This document shows, piece after piece, positions 43,388 through 54,076 of a DNA stretch of 64,000 bases. Source of the stretch: Trifolium pratense (taxonomy: Eukaryota > Streptophyta > Magnoliopsida > Fabales > Fabaceae); the NCBI RefSeq assembly GCF_020283565.1, contig NC_060064.1:16140337-16204336 (forward strand), in the 5' to 3' direction. The notes under the pieces are model-generated. The model was given only the letters and a program-made list of their open reading frames with translations. It made no database searches and was not told the DNA's origin. Both the position numbers and the translations under genes were made by a program. Numbering within the stretch: the first letter of the stretch is position 1; each line of letters starts with the position of its first letter.

Positions 43388-46300
43388 CTAGGGGGAAGAC
43401 AAAGATTTTAGTTCTCGAGGGGGAGCTAAGTGCATATCCCCATGCCTTTGGCATTTGTCACATTTTTTTACGTGGTCTTTGGCGTCCTGTTGCATAGTAG
43501 GCCAATAGTACCCTGCTCGTAAAGCTTTCCTGGCAAGTGACCTTCCTCCCAGGTGCTGGGCGTTAATGCCCTCATGGACTTCGCGCAGGATGTAATCTGC
43601 TGTGTCCTCGTCCACACATTTTAGGAGAGGAATGGAAAATCCTCTCCTGTATAATTTTCCATCAAGGATGACATAGGAGCAGGCTCTTCGTCTGACTATA
43701 GCTGCTTGTTTCTGGTCGTCAGGTAGAGTTCCGTGCTCGAGGAAGTTGTATACTGGAGTCATCCAACAGTCTTTGTCGCCAATGACGTTTATGTCCACAA
43801 CCCTGCTTGGTTTTTCTATGCTTGGACGAGGGAGTATCTCTTGGATGACAGATTTGTTTCCGCCCTTCCTTTTTGTGCTTGCCAGCTTGGACAGGATATC
43901 TGCCCTTTTGTTGTGTTCGCGGGGAACATGTAATATTTCAACAGAGTTGAACTTTGTGATCTTTTCCTTTACTAGCACTAGGTATTCAGAGAGGTTATCA
44001 TTCTTGGTCTGATACTCTCCTAGCACCTGTGAGGCGACCAGTTGCGAATCTGTGTAGATTTTTATCTCCTTGGCCTGCAGGTCCTCGGCCAAACGTAGTC
44101 CAGCGAGGAATGCTTCATATTCTGCTTGGTTGTTTGAAGTTGGGAAGGATAGTGCTAGGGACACCTCGATTAGTAAGCCATTCTCATTTTCAAGAATGAT
44201 ACCTGCACCTGCTCCTGTGGCGCTTGATGCTCCGTCCACAAAGATTGTCCATTTATCTGCTCCGTCCACTGTAGGGGAGGAGCTCGTCATCTCTGCGACG
44301 AAGTCAGCTAGGACTTGGGCTTTTAGAGCTTTTCTGCTCTCGTAACGAATGTCGAATTCTGAGAGTTCGAGGGACCATTTGAGCATCCTGCCCGCCATAT
44401 CTGGTCGGCCAAGCAAAGACTTGATTGGTTGGTCTGTTCGGACCACAATTGTATGGGCCAAGAAATAATGTCTTAGTCTCCTCGCAGCATAAACTAGTGC
44501 AAGGGCTATTTTTTCAATTTGTTGGTATCTTAGTTCAGGACCTTGCAAGGCTTTGCTTGTAAAGTATACTGGTTTCTGCCCTTCATTTGTCTCACGAATA
44601 AGAGCTGCACTTACAGCCTCTGAGGCGACGGAAAGGTATAGGTATAATACCTCCTCGTCACTTGGTCGTGAGAGGACAGGTGCCTCTGATAGGGCCTTTT
44701 TCAGATGTTGGAGAGCTTGCTCGCACTCATCTGTCCATTCGAAGACTGCTTCTTTCTTTAGTAGTTTGAAAAAGGGGAGTGCATGTTGCGCTGATTTGGA
44801 TACAAATCTGGAAAGCGATGTTAGCATTCCATTAAGAGTTTGTATGGACTTCTTATCGCTTGGAGTGGGGAGCTCGGCGAAAGCTCTGCACTTGTCAGGG
44901 TTGGCTTCAATTCCTCGCTCGGTTAGGTAAAATCCCAGGAATTTACCTGCTCGGACCCCGAAGGTGCACTTCTCTGGGTTGAACCTCATGTTGTATTTCC
45001 TGGCCTGCTCGAACACCTTTCGAAGGTGCACGACATGGTCGAGTTCCTCGGGGGATTTTACGATCATGTCGTCCATGTATACCTCGAGCATGTCTCCTAT
45101 TTGTCCTCGGAAGACTTTGTTCATCATTCGCTGGTATGTAGCTCCTGCATTTTTGAGACCGAAGGGCATTACGTTGTAGTAATAGTTGCCCGACTCGGTC
45201 ATGAAAGCTGTTTTTTCTCTATCTGCTACTGCCATTGGAATTTGGTTATAACCTGAATAAGCATCCATAAAAGACAATAATTTAAAGCCAGAAGAATTAT
45301 CAACAAGTCTATCAATGCAAGGTAAGGGATAAGAGTCTTTAGGGCAAGCCCTGTTAAGATCGGTATAGTCGCAACACATCCTCCACTTTCCATTAGATTT
45401 TTTGACGAGTACAACGTTGGACAGCCAGGTTGTATACCTGGCCTCCGAAATAAAATTTGCCTCTAGGAGGTCTTTTACACATTTTTCTGCAGCCTCCGAT
45501 TTCTCAGGAGACTGCCTACGCCTACGTTGTACAATGGGAAGTGCAGTGGGATCAATAGTCAGCTGGTGACATGCTATGTTGGGGTCCAAGCCGGGCATCT
45601 CGGAAGCGTGCCAGGCGAACAGATCAGCATTTTCCTTCAAGCAGGCTTCAAGTTGCTTCCTAGCAAGTTCGGGGAGCCCGGTCCCAATCTTCACTGCCCT
45701 GCTCGGGTCTTCTCCGAAGGGCATCAGCTCGAACTCGCCGTCTGGAACTGGACGACGGTGCTCTTGGCTTGCCTCGTCGTCTTCCTTCTTCTCCTTGCGG
45801 AGCTTCTTCTCATCTTTGTTTTCCTGTTTGGAAAAGCGGCTGTCGAGGTCAATGGAGCTGATTTCTGGCAAGGGCAGGGAAGTTGTTGCCTTGGACTTCT
45901 TGGACTCGGGGAGCTGCCCGATATACTCATTTCCTTTGGAGGACGCATTGAAGACTCTCCTTGCAGCTTCAATGTCTCCATGCAGTGTCGCAACTTGGCC
46001 TTTGTGAGTATAATATTTCATCTTGAGGTGGGCGGTTGAAGGGACAGCCATTAAGTCAGCAATAGCTGTTCGGCCCAGGATGCACTGGTAGAGAGAAGGG
46101 CAGTCTACTACCAGGAATTTCACTTTGATAGTTTTTGCAGTTTCTTCAGAGCCAACAGTGACTAGCAGGTCTACATAGCCCCATGGCTTAGTTGTTGCTC
46201 CATTAAATCCGGAGAGATCAGATCCAAAATAAGGAGTGAGGTAGGTTTCATCTAGTTGCAGAGTCTTGAAAAGTTGGGAATACATGATATCACAGGAGCT

Positions 46301-48361
46301 TCCTTGGTCGACCAGTACCCTGCGGACGTCCATATTTGCCATGTCCACTCTGATGAGCAGGGGTATCTGGGAGTTTGCAGTTCCATCGGGCAGCTCTTCC
46401 ATATAGAAGGCTAAGGGCTTTGATTGCCCTTTCGGTTTATCCAAAGTTGCACTCAGGTTGGAAGAGCCATCTATCAATTCTTCAAATTTTCTCTTGATGG
46501 ATCCCACAGTCTGTTTGTCAAAACCTCCACCCGATATAACCATAGCGTGGGCAAGTGCGTCCCATTTGCTCAGCGTGGGAGCAACATAGGTGTCGTCCAA
46601 GTAGTCAGGGACAAAGAAGTCTTCAGCTCTGGAGATGGCAAGGGCAACTGGCTTGTGCCCGGATTTTTCTGGTGCAGCTTCTTCAGTATTGCTGGTCTCA
46701 GCAGCTTCTGCCCGGGGAGCATTGCCCCTCTTCACGTATTGTTTGATTTGTCCATTTCTAATCAGAATTTCAATGGCGTCTTTTAGTTGTATGCAGTCGT
46801 CAGTCAGATGGCCGTAACCTTTGTGGTACTTGCAGTACCTGCTCTTGTCTTGGCCAGGCTTTGTGGGTTGTTGTCTTGGAAATTTAATTCCTGCTTTGGT
46901 GAACTCAGCTGAGTTGCACTCTTTCCAAATTTCTTCCTGGGTTCTGTTAAGGGGAGTATAGTTGCTGAACGTGCTAGGAGGTCCACGGGGTTCCCTAGGC
47001 CTTTCGCCTCTTCGTCTTCCTCCTCCTCGGCTGGTCTGTTCAGCATTTGAACGAGGAGCAGGTTGACTGTTACCTGCTCGCCCATAACGGGCAGCATCTG
47101 CAGCTTGTTGCTCTTCATATTGGATGTAGGGTTGAGATTTGAGGAGGAGGTCGCTAAATGTGCGCGGCTTTTCGATTCCAACGGCTTTTGCAAAGTCAGA
47201 GTTTGGTCTAAGGCCCCTTTGGAGCAGGTATTTCTTCATGTCATCAGTTGTTTCTACCTGGACGGCTTCCTTGTTGAACCTCTCTATGAAACTACGGAGA
47301 GATTCATTATCAGCCTGGAAGATGGCGTCCAGGACTGCTTCAGTCTTTGGTTGTTTGCGGGAAGCAGTGAAGTGCCTGCGGAATTGGTCGGACAGATCCA
47401 TCCATGAGGTTATGGAGCGAGGAGCTAGGCTGTGGTACCAAGCCATAGCTCCCTTTCTCAGAGTAGTTGGAAATATTCTGCATCTAATTGCTCCGCTGAC
47501 CCTCAAGAAGTTCAGGGTAGCATTGACTGATGCAATGTGTTCGTCTGGGTCAGAAAGTCCATCATAAGCTGGGAGAGGAGGTGGTCGCTCACATCCCTTT
47601 GGAACGGGTGCTTGAAGTATGTCGTGAGATAAAGGGCAGCGGGGATCATCCTCGTCACTCTCTTGCGAGTTTAGGGGAGGTGAGCCTTCACGATCAGGAG
47701 TTGGGCTTCTGGAGAATTGGTCAGTGTGATGGCTGCGGCTTGCTGGCTGCCCTTGTTTTGTCATCAAGTTGAGTCCCTGGGGAGAATGACGACGAGGAGG
47801 TGTTCGGTCCACAATTTTTCCTTTTTTCACATTCGGAGAAGATATACCCTCGCGGGGAGGGGAGACATGGTCTCTTTTCTTGCCAGGTTGCTCGATCCTC
47901 TCAAGGGCAGGTCGTCGTTGTCTGACAGTTTCCTGACGAGGAGGGGATTGAGAAGTGGGAGTTCTCCTCGGGGGAGAGTTGTTCCTTGAGAGTCGCTGAT
48001 TCCTTTCCAAGCGATCTAGTCTCATATTCTGCTCGTCCATTCGGCGATTCTGGCCTTGGAGAGCTTCGGTGGTTTGTCTCAGGGCAGCTATGAGTGCTGC
48101 TAGTTCGGCATTGGTAACTGAAGCAGCGGACAAGTCGGTCTCTGCTGATTTGCCCTGCTCGGACTGGGGGCGCTTCCCTGCCTGCTTCTCAGTCAAGACG
48201 ACCAAGTCGCCATCCTCAGAAGTCCAGGAAGTTTCCTGCCCGTCTCTAGGGTCAGACTCGGGGAGGGCCTGAAGGTCAGTGATGAGAGCAGGAGACAGAC
48301 GGGGAGAAGATGGAGGAGCAGCGTCCTCAACGTCATTGTTGAAATGAGATGAACTGGCCAT
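43388..48361 (-). CDS. Gypsy Tat-lineage gag-pol polyprotein (1,657 aa before the stop)
   Basis: Single open frame. Gag core is about 285-400 (CRIFPTTLRKGAMAWYHSL, FIERFNKEAVQ) with a Cys/His motif CKYHKGYGHLTDDC at 510-523. Protease has VDQGSSCDI at about 684 (DQG in place of DTG/DSG, a variant seen in Tat). RT is about 930-1150 with KWRMCCDYTDLNRACPKD and YMDD at 1095-1098. The first RNase H is about 1210-1345. A second, archaeal-like RNase H with FVDGASSATGAGAG and IYTDSQLV is at about 1370-1495. The integrase HHCC zinc finger (REVHEGINAQHLGG, CDKCQRHG) is at about 1595-1640, then TAG. The start ATG is 90 nt inside the 5' LTR. The second RNase H assigns it to Tat. Confidence 0.95.
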   Translation of the reverse strand: MASSSHFNNDVEDAAPPSSPRLSPALITDLQALPESDPRDGQETSWTSEDGDLVVLTEKQAGKRPQSEQGKSAETDLSAASVTNAELAALIAALRQTTEALQGQNRRMDEQNMRLDRLERNQRLSRNNSPPRRTPTSQSPPRQETVRQRRPALERIEQPGKKRDHVSPPREGISSPNVKKGKIVDRTPPRRHSPQGLNLMTKQGQPASRSHHTDQFSRSPTPDREGSPPLNSQESDEDDPRCPLSHDILQAPVPKGCERPPPLPAYDGLSDPDEHIASVNATLNFLRVSGAIRCRIFPTTLRKGAMAWYHSLAPRSITSWMDLSDQFRRHFTASRKQPKTEAVLDAIFQADNESLRSFIERFNKEAVQVETTDDMKKYLLQRGLRPNSDFAKAVGIEKPRTFSDLLLKSQPYIQYEEQQAADAARYGRAGNSQPAPRSNAEQTSRGGGRRRGERPREPRGPPSTFSNYTPLNRTQEEIWKECNSAEFTKAGIKFPRQQPTKPGQDKSRYCKYHKGYGHLTDDCIQLKDAIEILIRNGQIKQYVKRGNAPRAEAAETSNTEEAAPEKSGHKPVALAISRAEDFFVPDYLDDTYVAPTLSKWDALAHAMVISGGGFDKQTVGSIKRKFEELIDGSSNLSATLDKPKGQSKPLAFYMEELPDGTANSQIPLLIRVDMANMDVRRVLVDQGSSCDIMYSQLFKTLQLDETYLTPYFGSDLSGFNGATTKPWGYVDLLVTVGSEETAKTIKVKFLVVDCPSLYQCILGRTAIADLMAVPSTAHLKMKYYTHKGQVATLHGDIEAARRVFNASSKGNEYIGQLPESKKSKATTSLPLPEISSIDLDSRFSKQENKDEKKLRKEKKEDDEASQEHRRPVPDGEFELMPFGEDPSRAVKIGTGLPELARKQLEACLKENADLFAWHASEMPGLDPNIACHQLTIDPTALPIVQRRRRQSPEKSEAAEKCVKDLLEANFISEARYTTWLSNVVLVKKSNGKWRMCCDYTDLNRACPKDSYPLPCIDRLVDNSSGFKLLSFMDAYSGYNQIPMAVADREKTAFMTESGNYYYNVMPFGLKNAGATYQRMMNKVFRGQIGDMLEVYMDDMIVKSPEELDHVVHLRKVFEQARKYNMRFNPEKCTFGVRAGKFLGFYLTERGIEANPDKCRAFAELPTPSDKKSIQTLNGMLTSLSRFVSKSAQHALPFFKLLKKEAVFEWTDECEQALQHLKKALSEAPVLSRPSDEEVLYLYLSVASEAVSAALIRETNEGQKPVYFTSKALQGPELRYQQIEKIALALVYAARRLRHYFLAHTIVVRTDQPIKSLLGRPDMAGRMLKWSLELSEFDIRYESRKALKAQVLADFVAEMTSSSPTVDGADKWTIFVDGASSATGAGAGIILENENGLLIEVSLALSFPTSNNQAEYEAFLAGLRLAEDLQAKEIKIYTDSQLVASQVLGEYQTKNDNLSEYLVLVKEKITKFNSVEILHVPREHNKRADILSKLASTKRKGGNKSVIQEILPRPSIEKPSRVVDINVIGDKDCWMTPVYNFLEHGTLPDDQKQAAIVRRRACSYVILDGKLYRRGFSIPLLKCVDEDTADYILREVHEGINAQHLGGRSLARKALRAGYYWPTMQQDAKDHVKKCDKCQRHGDMHLAPPRELKSLSSP

Positions 48362-48431
48362 GATGAAAAAGTGATTGATTGGTTTTGTTCTTTGGTTTAC
48401 TTGCTCGAAACAAAGAAGGGGAGAACTCAGA

Positions 48432-48449
48432 TCCCCACAGTCGGCGCCA
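48432..48449 (-). other. Primer-binding site of the Gypsy element
   Basis: The minus strand reads TGGCGCCGACTGTGGGGA directly after the 5' LTR, a typical TGGCGCC-type plant Gypsy PBS. The tRNA is not decided here. Confidence 0.8.
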
Positions 48450-48450
48450 C

Positions 48451-48905
48451 TGATCTTAACTGTTGATCAGAACAGGTAGAAGGCCAGCTGGAAGTCCGTT
48501 GAGCAGGTGGTAGGCAGCAAATCCGAGCAGATGATCCACGGAGGGGGGGGTTGTACCTGCAGGTGCTCCGATGCCTAAGTCAGTAAGGGTAGAGAGCAAA
48601 AGAGATACTAGAGAGAAGTTAGAGAGAGAGAGTAATTGCAATAATGAATAGTGTTCTACCTTGCTCTCCCAAGAGGGAGAGTATTTATAGCCCCCAGCTC
48701 TGGGCCAAAGGTCCTCTTAGTGGGCTGGACTAGCCAAGGCCCATTAAGAGGGACTGCCAAGATATTACCCTTAGATAATGGGTAGAGTAGTAATTTTACC
48801 CTATCTTGGTGGAGAGGTTGTGCCATGCTGACATGGAGGTGGTTGGACAAGCCATGTGGAATTTGTGAGGGTCTAGGTGGACTAGCATTAGTCTAGTCCA
48901 GAACA
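48451..48905 (-). repeat. 5' LTR of the Gypsy element
   Basis: 455 bp, one G longer than the 3' LTR in a G run and with one substitution. It carries the promoter of gag-pol. Confidence 0.95.
48682..48689 (-). promoter_or_regulatory. TATA box of the Gypsy 5' LTR
   Basis: TATAAATA on the minus strand in a GC-richer context (GCTATAAATACTCTCCC). It would start transcription about 30 nt downstream, near 48655. Confidence 0.7.
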
Positions 48906-48992
48906 CTTCTCATGCTGCTCAACATTACAATGCTAGGATTTGTTTGGGGTAATAGAAAGTGGAAGAAAGTAAACAAGACGAAAGAACACTTA

Positions 48993-50225
48993 GAGTGTGT
49001 TTGGATGAGGGATTCTAGAAATTCAAGGGATTTTAAATACTAAGCAATTCAATTGATTCAATTGAATTCTCTTGATTTTCAAATTCCAGCGTTTGGATAA
49101 AGTGTTGAAATTCCATCAATTGTAAAATTCTTTGTTTGGGTAATGTAATTGAATTTCCTTCATTTAATTTTATTTATTTTAATAAAATCGACCCTAAACC
49201 CAAAAATTGGCCGAAAAACCGAAAAAATCGGTCAAAAACCATAAATCGGCTGAAAACCTAAAATCGACTATAAACCATAAAATCGGCCGAAAAACCTAAA
49301 ATCGGCCGAAAACCATAAAATCGGCCGATAATCCGAAAAAATCGGCCGTAAAACCTAAAATCGGCCAAAAACCCTAAAATCGACAGTAAACACAAAATCG
49401 GCTGAAAAACCTAAAATCGACCAAAAGCCCTAAAATCGACTATAAACTCTAAAATCGGCTGAAAACCCAAAAAATTAATCGAAAACCCAAAAATCGACCG
49501 TAAACCCAAAAAATCGACCGAAAAACATAAAATCGGCGAAAAATCCAAAAATCGATTAAAACCCTAATATCGGCTGAAAAATGGGTTTATAGTCGATTTT
49601 AGGTTTTTCGGCCGATTTTGGGGTTTATAGCCGATTTCAGGAATTTTGGTCGATTTTAGATTTTCCGCTGAGTTTTTTGGGTTTAGGGACGATTTTAGAT
49701 TCTTCGGCCGATTTTTTGGATGTTGGCCGATTTTTTGGGTTTTCGGTCGATTTTTGGTTTTTCGGCCTATTTTTTAGATTTTCAACCGATTTTAGGGTTT
49801 ATAGGTGATTTTTGAAATTTTGGTCGATTTTAGGTTTTTCTGCCGATTTTTTGAGTTTTCGGCCGATTTTAGTGTTTATAGTCGATTTTTGGGCTTTTGG
49901 CCGATTTTAGGTTTTTTCTGCCGATTTTTTGGATTTTCGGCCGATTTAGCGTTTATCGTAGATTTTAAGTTTTTCGGCTAATTTTAGGTTTTACGATCAA
50001 TTAGTAATTTTTAAAAGTTTATGGAGAAGAAGGAATTTCAAATTCTTTGGTTTTAGGTGTCATTTTGAAATTCTCTAAATTAAACTTGAACAAAATACTT
50101 CATAAATTTCCATCATTTTGAAAATTCTTCAAATTTTCATCCAAACAATGGAATTCATCTCAAATCATTTGAATTCCCTCAAAACATTACTTTACCTCAA
50201 AAAATTCCCTCATTCAAACACACTC
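48993..50225. mobile_element. Foldback TIR element with minisatellite arms, 1,233 bp
   Basis: Ends are inverted: GAGTGTGTTTGGATGAGGGA on the left, and on the right the complement of GAGTGTGTTTGAATGAGGGA. TTA is duplicated at 48990-48992 and 50226-50228, which suggests a PIF/Harbinger relative. The left arm (about 49190-49590) is some 20 copies of an ~20-nt unit 'aaatcggccgaaaaaccta'; the right arm (about 49590-49990) has the same unit inverted. A transcript would fold into a very long hairpin. No ORF. Confidence 0.85.
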
Positions 50226-50228
50226 TTA

Positions 50229-50618
50229 GAATTTTGGATTGAATTTAACTAAAGTCTACAAAATTAGTTTGTATAGTAAAAATCATCTTCATTTATAAAC
50301 ATATTTTCAAATAATTCGTCATTTAATAAAGACTTCTATCAGATTCCCATCACTCCCTACACTATTGGACTTAGGATATTAAAAAAGGTGGGTGGTCCGC
50401 TAGCAAAAATATATTAGCAGATAACTCAACAGATTTTTAAGGAGGCTCTAATACCATATTAGAAATGTGTGTTGAATCTTACTCAATCCTCCAAATATTT
50501 GCAATCAAAACTGATAATATTTTAACCAAGTAATTGAGCTTAAATGATTAATGAGTTTTCTCTAAAACGAATCGTTCACGAGAATCCGAGGACGATTCAT
50601 TCGAAAACCAGATGGTTA

Positions 50619-50620
<2 letters not shown>
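50229..50620. other. No gene seen
   Basis: AT-rich intergenic sequence with no recognisable feature. Confidence 0.4.

Positions 50621-50701
<81 letters not shown>
50621..50701. repeat. (TA)n microsatellite
   Basis: About 40 TA dinucleotides, uninterrupted. Confidence 0.97.
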
Positions 50702-50703
<2 letters not shown>

Positions 50704-50924
50704 CTTCTTACATGCATTATTTGTTTGTTAAAAATAATTTTCTACATTTATAAAAAAATATTTTTCTTGCAAAGTTAATCAAAATATTTATTTTATTTTT
50801 AATATAAAAATTATTTCTAAAAAAGAAAAGGAAAGAACAGTCTACCCAACATACATATAATTATAAACAAAGAGGTCATTAGTCTATGTGGTAATTATAG
50901 CATGGACCACCATACCCACCATTT

Positions 50925-51715
50925 TTGGCAGGTCTGACTGAGGTTTTCGGCTCGCTATCTTAAGGTGGCCCGTCCTCGCCTAACCCTCCTAAAAAACGGG
51001 GCGGGGTGAGGCGGGTTAGCCCGCGGGTTTTTTAATTTTTTATAATTTTTTACTTTTACTGAAAATTGGGCTTGGAATGAGGATCCCAAATCTCAATCCA
51101 ATAATATTTTTCTCTCATAAAAAACTTCACGTTTCTTTTTCTACCAAAATTAGGGTTGTTTGTTTCATTCATTCATTTCATCCGCCGTCGTGCTCCCTTT
51201 ATGCTAGTATTTATCATTTTATCTTATATTGTAATGAATTACTTATTAACTTAGTTGATGTTTCTGTTAGTTTAATTAAGGGTAATTGTAAGTGTTAGTT
51301 TAATTAAGGGTAAATGTAAGGAATTACTTATTAACTTAATTAATGTTTCTGTTAGTTTAATTATCTCTGTTCTCTGCTGCAATCTTCTCTCAACTCTTAA
51401 TTATCACTATTTTCTGTTAGTTTAAAAATAGGGGGTAAGAATTTTAAGGAATTGTGAAGTTATAATTCAACTTGCTTAACTTCACAATCTTCTCTCAACG
51501 CAATCTGCTAGTATTTTCTTTTAACATCAACTAGGAGGTAAGAATTGTGAAGTTATAATTCAAACTATTAAAAAAAAAGTATTTGGCGGGCCGGCTCGCC
51601 AACTCGCCAATAAATGGACGTGCTTGAGTTGTTAAACCCGGACACCTAAGTTGCCCCGCTCCGCTTTTGGTCGGGCTTAAACGGGGCGGGAATGCCCACT
51701 TTGCCACCCCTATAT
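50925..51715. repeat. Possible hAT-like MITE remnant with GC-rich ends
   Basis: GC-rich patches 'acggggcggggtgaggcggg' (near 50995) and 'cttaaacggggcgggaatgc' (near 51675), the latter ending 'ctttgccacccct', like the GGGGTGGC ends of some hAT repeats. Inside is a tandem duplication of about 85 bp (51235 and 51320, 'gaattacttattaactta'). Confidence 0.3.
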
Positions 51716-52732
51716 GGGCACATGTTTATTCATTTTAATTTTTTTTTTGTAATTTCCTTTTTTTTTTGTTTTTTGACAAATTGTAATTTCTTTGTTTATT
51801 GTATTTAGAAAGTAAAATATCATGCATGTCCTTGCAAAATTATCAATAGAAGTTTAAATATATTTTATTTGTTTTAGAAAATATCATGCAACAAGATAAA
51901 TATAGTAAGTTTGGGCATGCAACAAGATAAATATAGAAAATATCATTGGATTTAATCTCTGATTTGGACATACAACAACGTTAAAACTGTTATAGAAAGT
52001 TTGTCATGGTGGGTCTCACAAGACTCGAAAAATTAGTCTTTACATTTATGAGTAGAAGATATATGATTTACACAAAAAATGAAAATAAATCAATAATTTG
52101 AATTTATTTCCAAATAATGTTTATTTTAAGATGGAATTATAATAATGATTATATTAATTTGGATTGCATAATAAATATAATTTTTTTTCTTGCATTTTAA
52201 TATTTAAGTGTTTTTATTTTATTTTATTTGTGTACTCTCCAATTGTCAAGAAATAAGTCATGATAATTTGGAGTTCACTTTAAGAAATAAGATGAAACTT
52301 TTTTTTTTGAAGCAGAGATAAGATAAAACTTATATACTCTAATTTTTAAAATGTAAAAATTTATTTATTTTATTGGTAAAAAAATAAAATTATTTATTCT
52401 TTGTTTTCTTAACCAATACTCCCAAATTAGCAATTTTTTTTTATTGTATTGTGTGTTGGTGTGGTGTTAATGAAAATGTATGTATCTGTGTGAAGCAAAT
52501 GACCCAACAACAGTATCTCTCATGCCCCCACCTTTTTCCCAAGCACAGCAAAACATCAATAACAACACAAAAGAAACAGCCATCAACCACACACACATTC
52601 ACAAATCACATTTCTTCCTCCATACCCTACCATTCTCTTCTCTCCCTCCCCCTCCCAATCCCATTTCCACTCCCTCACACATAAACCCACCCATTAACAA
52701 AACAAAAACATCTTCACACATTTCTCTCCACA
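51716..52732. other. Upstream region of the 52733 gene
   Basis: AT-rich to about 52440, then a C-rich, T-poor stretch (52600-52730) typical of a plant 5' UTR. No sure TATA box. Confidence 0.35.
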
Positions 52733-54076
52733 ATGACACATTCACCAAAATCCCCTAACAAAACTAACACTCCTAGAAATAACATGAGTCTCCTCTTAGT
52801 ATTATTTCCACAAGATAAATCAAACTCAAAACTAACTTCTCCTTCATCTTTACCATTATCTTCTTCTTCGCCTTCATCTTCATCTTCATCTTCGTCTTCG
52901 AAATCTTTAATTATCTCGAAAGCCCAATCAACAATCTCAATATGTGCTCTCCTCCTTTTCACAACCCTCCTTCTCTTCACACTCTCAACCCTCCCCACCA
53001 CTCCACCACCACCATCACGCCGCCGTTTCCTCCTCCACAAAAACCACAACCCCACCCACAACCACAACCACCATTTCGCCCTCCAAAAAATGGGCACTCT
53101 TTATCTCCGCGGCACAAAACCCATGTCTGATCTTCTCATTTGCCACGTGGCAGATGAAACAACCCACGATGATTTTCGTTTCTTTTTAAGACTCCTCCAT
53201 CGTTCCACCATCACTTCTTCAACCGACGTCGTTTTCATCTTCTCTTCTCCTTCTTTTTCTTCATCTTTCTCACACATTATTCAACAAGAGAATAAATTTT
53301 TCGCAACAGTTCTTCATTCCAACAATAGCAATAGCAACACTTTTTTCAACACTTCTCGTTTTTTTCGTAGCAATAATAATATTCATCAAATTGGTGAACC
53401 ATTATGGGGTAACAAAATACGCACTCAGAATAAGACAAACAGCAACACTACCAACTCACTGAGTTATGGATCGGTACTGAGTTTCGATGCAACTGAACTC
53501 GACCCGGAGAATTCACTCGCTGGGTTTCTCGACCGAGTTCCGTTTAGTCTCCGACGATGGGCGTGTTACCCAATGCTACTCGGTCGTGTACGACGCAATT
53601 TCAAACACGTGATGCTTGTTGATGTGAAAAGCGTTTTGATTCTCCGTGACCCGTTTGGACGAGTCAAGAATCGGAGTCCGGAATCGGTTTTTCTCTTCAA
53701 CAAACACGGGAAGAAGATTTCGTCGAGTCAGAAAGTGGTTCTACCCGCTGTTGTTATTGGTGGAGCTCGCGGTGTTCGACGGTTGTCTAATGCGGTGATG
53801 ATTGAGATCGTTCGGGCTGCAACTCAGCATAGGAAGAAGAGAAACTCGGTTTCTGAATCGAGTGTTCTGAGTCAACTCGCGAGTAACGAGTTTCTTTGGA
53901 GGAGTAAGAATGTTCAATTAACTGTTTCCAACGAGTTGATACCAGAAACGAGTTCACTCAGTGGTCACAATTATGCAATAATTCAACGCGGTATGAATAA
54001 TCATGATTTTAATTCTGTCATTAAGAGACAAATTTGTTCGTCGGTGGTAGATTCTTCTGTTTATAAAGATTGTTAG
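52733..54076 (+). CDS. Plant-specific type II membrane-anchored protein (DUF7780/At3g57200-like)
   Basis: A single-exon ORF of 447 codons. The N-terminus is Ser/Pro-rich. A hydrophobic segment (ISICALLLFTTLLLFTLSTL, about residues 67-86) is a likely signal anchor; a Pro/His/Arg-rich stem follows. The rest is a compact domain with LYLRGTKPMSDLLICHVADE, FLDRVPFSLRRWACYPMLLG and KHVMLVDVKSVLILRDPFG. This layout suggests a Golgi or ER lumenal protein of the glycosyltransferase-like type. I recall similar Arabidopsis proteins (At3g57200 and a chromosome 2 homologue), but family naming is from memory. Met18 (52784) is an alternative start. AATAAA lies at about 54099, just after the stop. Confidence 0.85.
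   Translation: MTHSPKSPNKTNTPRNNMSLLLVLFPQDKSNSKLTSPSSLPLSSSSPSSSSSSSSSKSLIISKAQSTISICALLLFTTLLLFTLSTLPTTPPPPSRRRFLLHKNHNPTHNHNHHFALQKMGTLYLRGTKPMSDLLICHVADETTHDDFRFFLRLLHRSTITSSTDVVFIFSSPSFSSSFSHIIQQENKFFATVLHSNNSNSNTFFNTSRFFRSNNNIHQIGEPLWGNKIRTQNKTNSNTTNSLSYGSVLSFDATELDPENSLAGFLDRVPFSLRRWACYPMLLGRVRRNFKHVMLVDVKSVLILRDPFGRVKNRSPESVFLFNKHGKKISSSQKVVLPAVVIGGARGVRRLSNAVMIEIVRAATQHRKKRNSVSESSVLSQLASNEFLWRSKNVQLTVSNELIPETSSLSGHNYAIIQRGMNNHDFNSVIKRQICSSVVDSSVYKDC

Larger units (their letters stand above)
25382..48905 (-). mobile_element. Ty3/Gypsy Tat-lineage LTR retrotransposon with nested Sirevirus
   Basis: LTRs at 25382-25835 and 48451-48905, flanked by a perfect 5-bp target duplication CTTCT (25377-25381 and 48906-48910). 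Reading the minus strand: 5' LTR, PBS, gag-pol (48361 to about 42539), a region interrupted by a Copia element, an antisense gene, PPT and 3' LTR. A second RNase H after the first one and an extra antisense ORF near the 3' end are hallmarks of the Tat clade (as in Grande). Without the insert the element is about 11.26 kb. The LTRs differ by one substitution (C/A in 'ctttgtgagg') and one G in a G run, so insertion is recent. Confidence 0.95.

Noticed and set aside
45527..46039. 170-codon plus-strand ORF and similar ones between 43700 and 48300
   Set aside because: Antisense shadows of the intact Gypsy gag-pol frame, with no independent signals.
49180..49990. Interstitial telomere repeat ('accctaaa' words)
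   Set aside because: The words are part of an ~20-nt unit centred on TCGGCCGA; TTTAGGG is not tandem.
52942..53189. Pro/His-rich ORFs in other frames around 52.9-53.2 kb
   Set aside because: Alternate frames of the 447-codon gene over its low-complexity stem.
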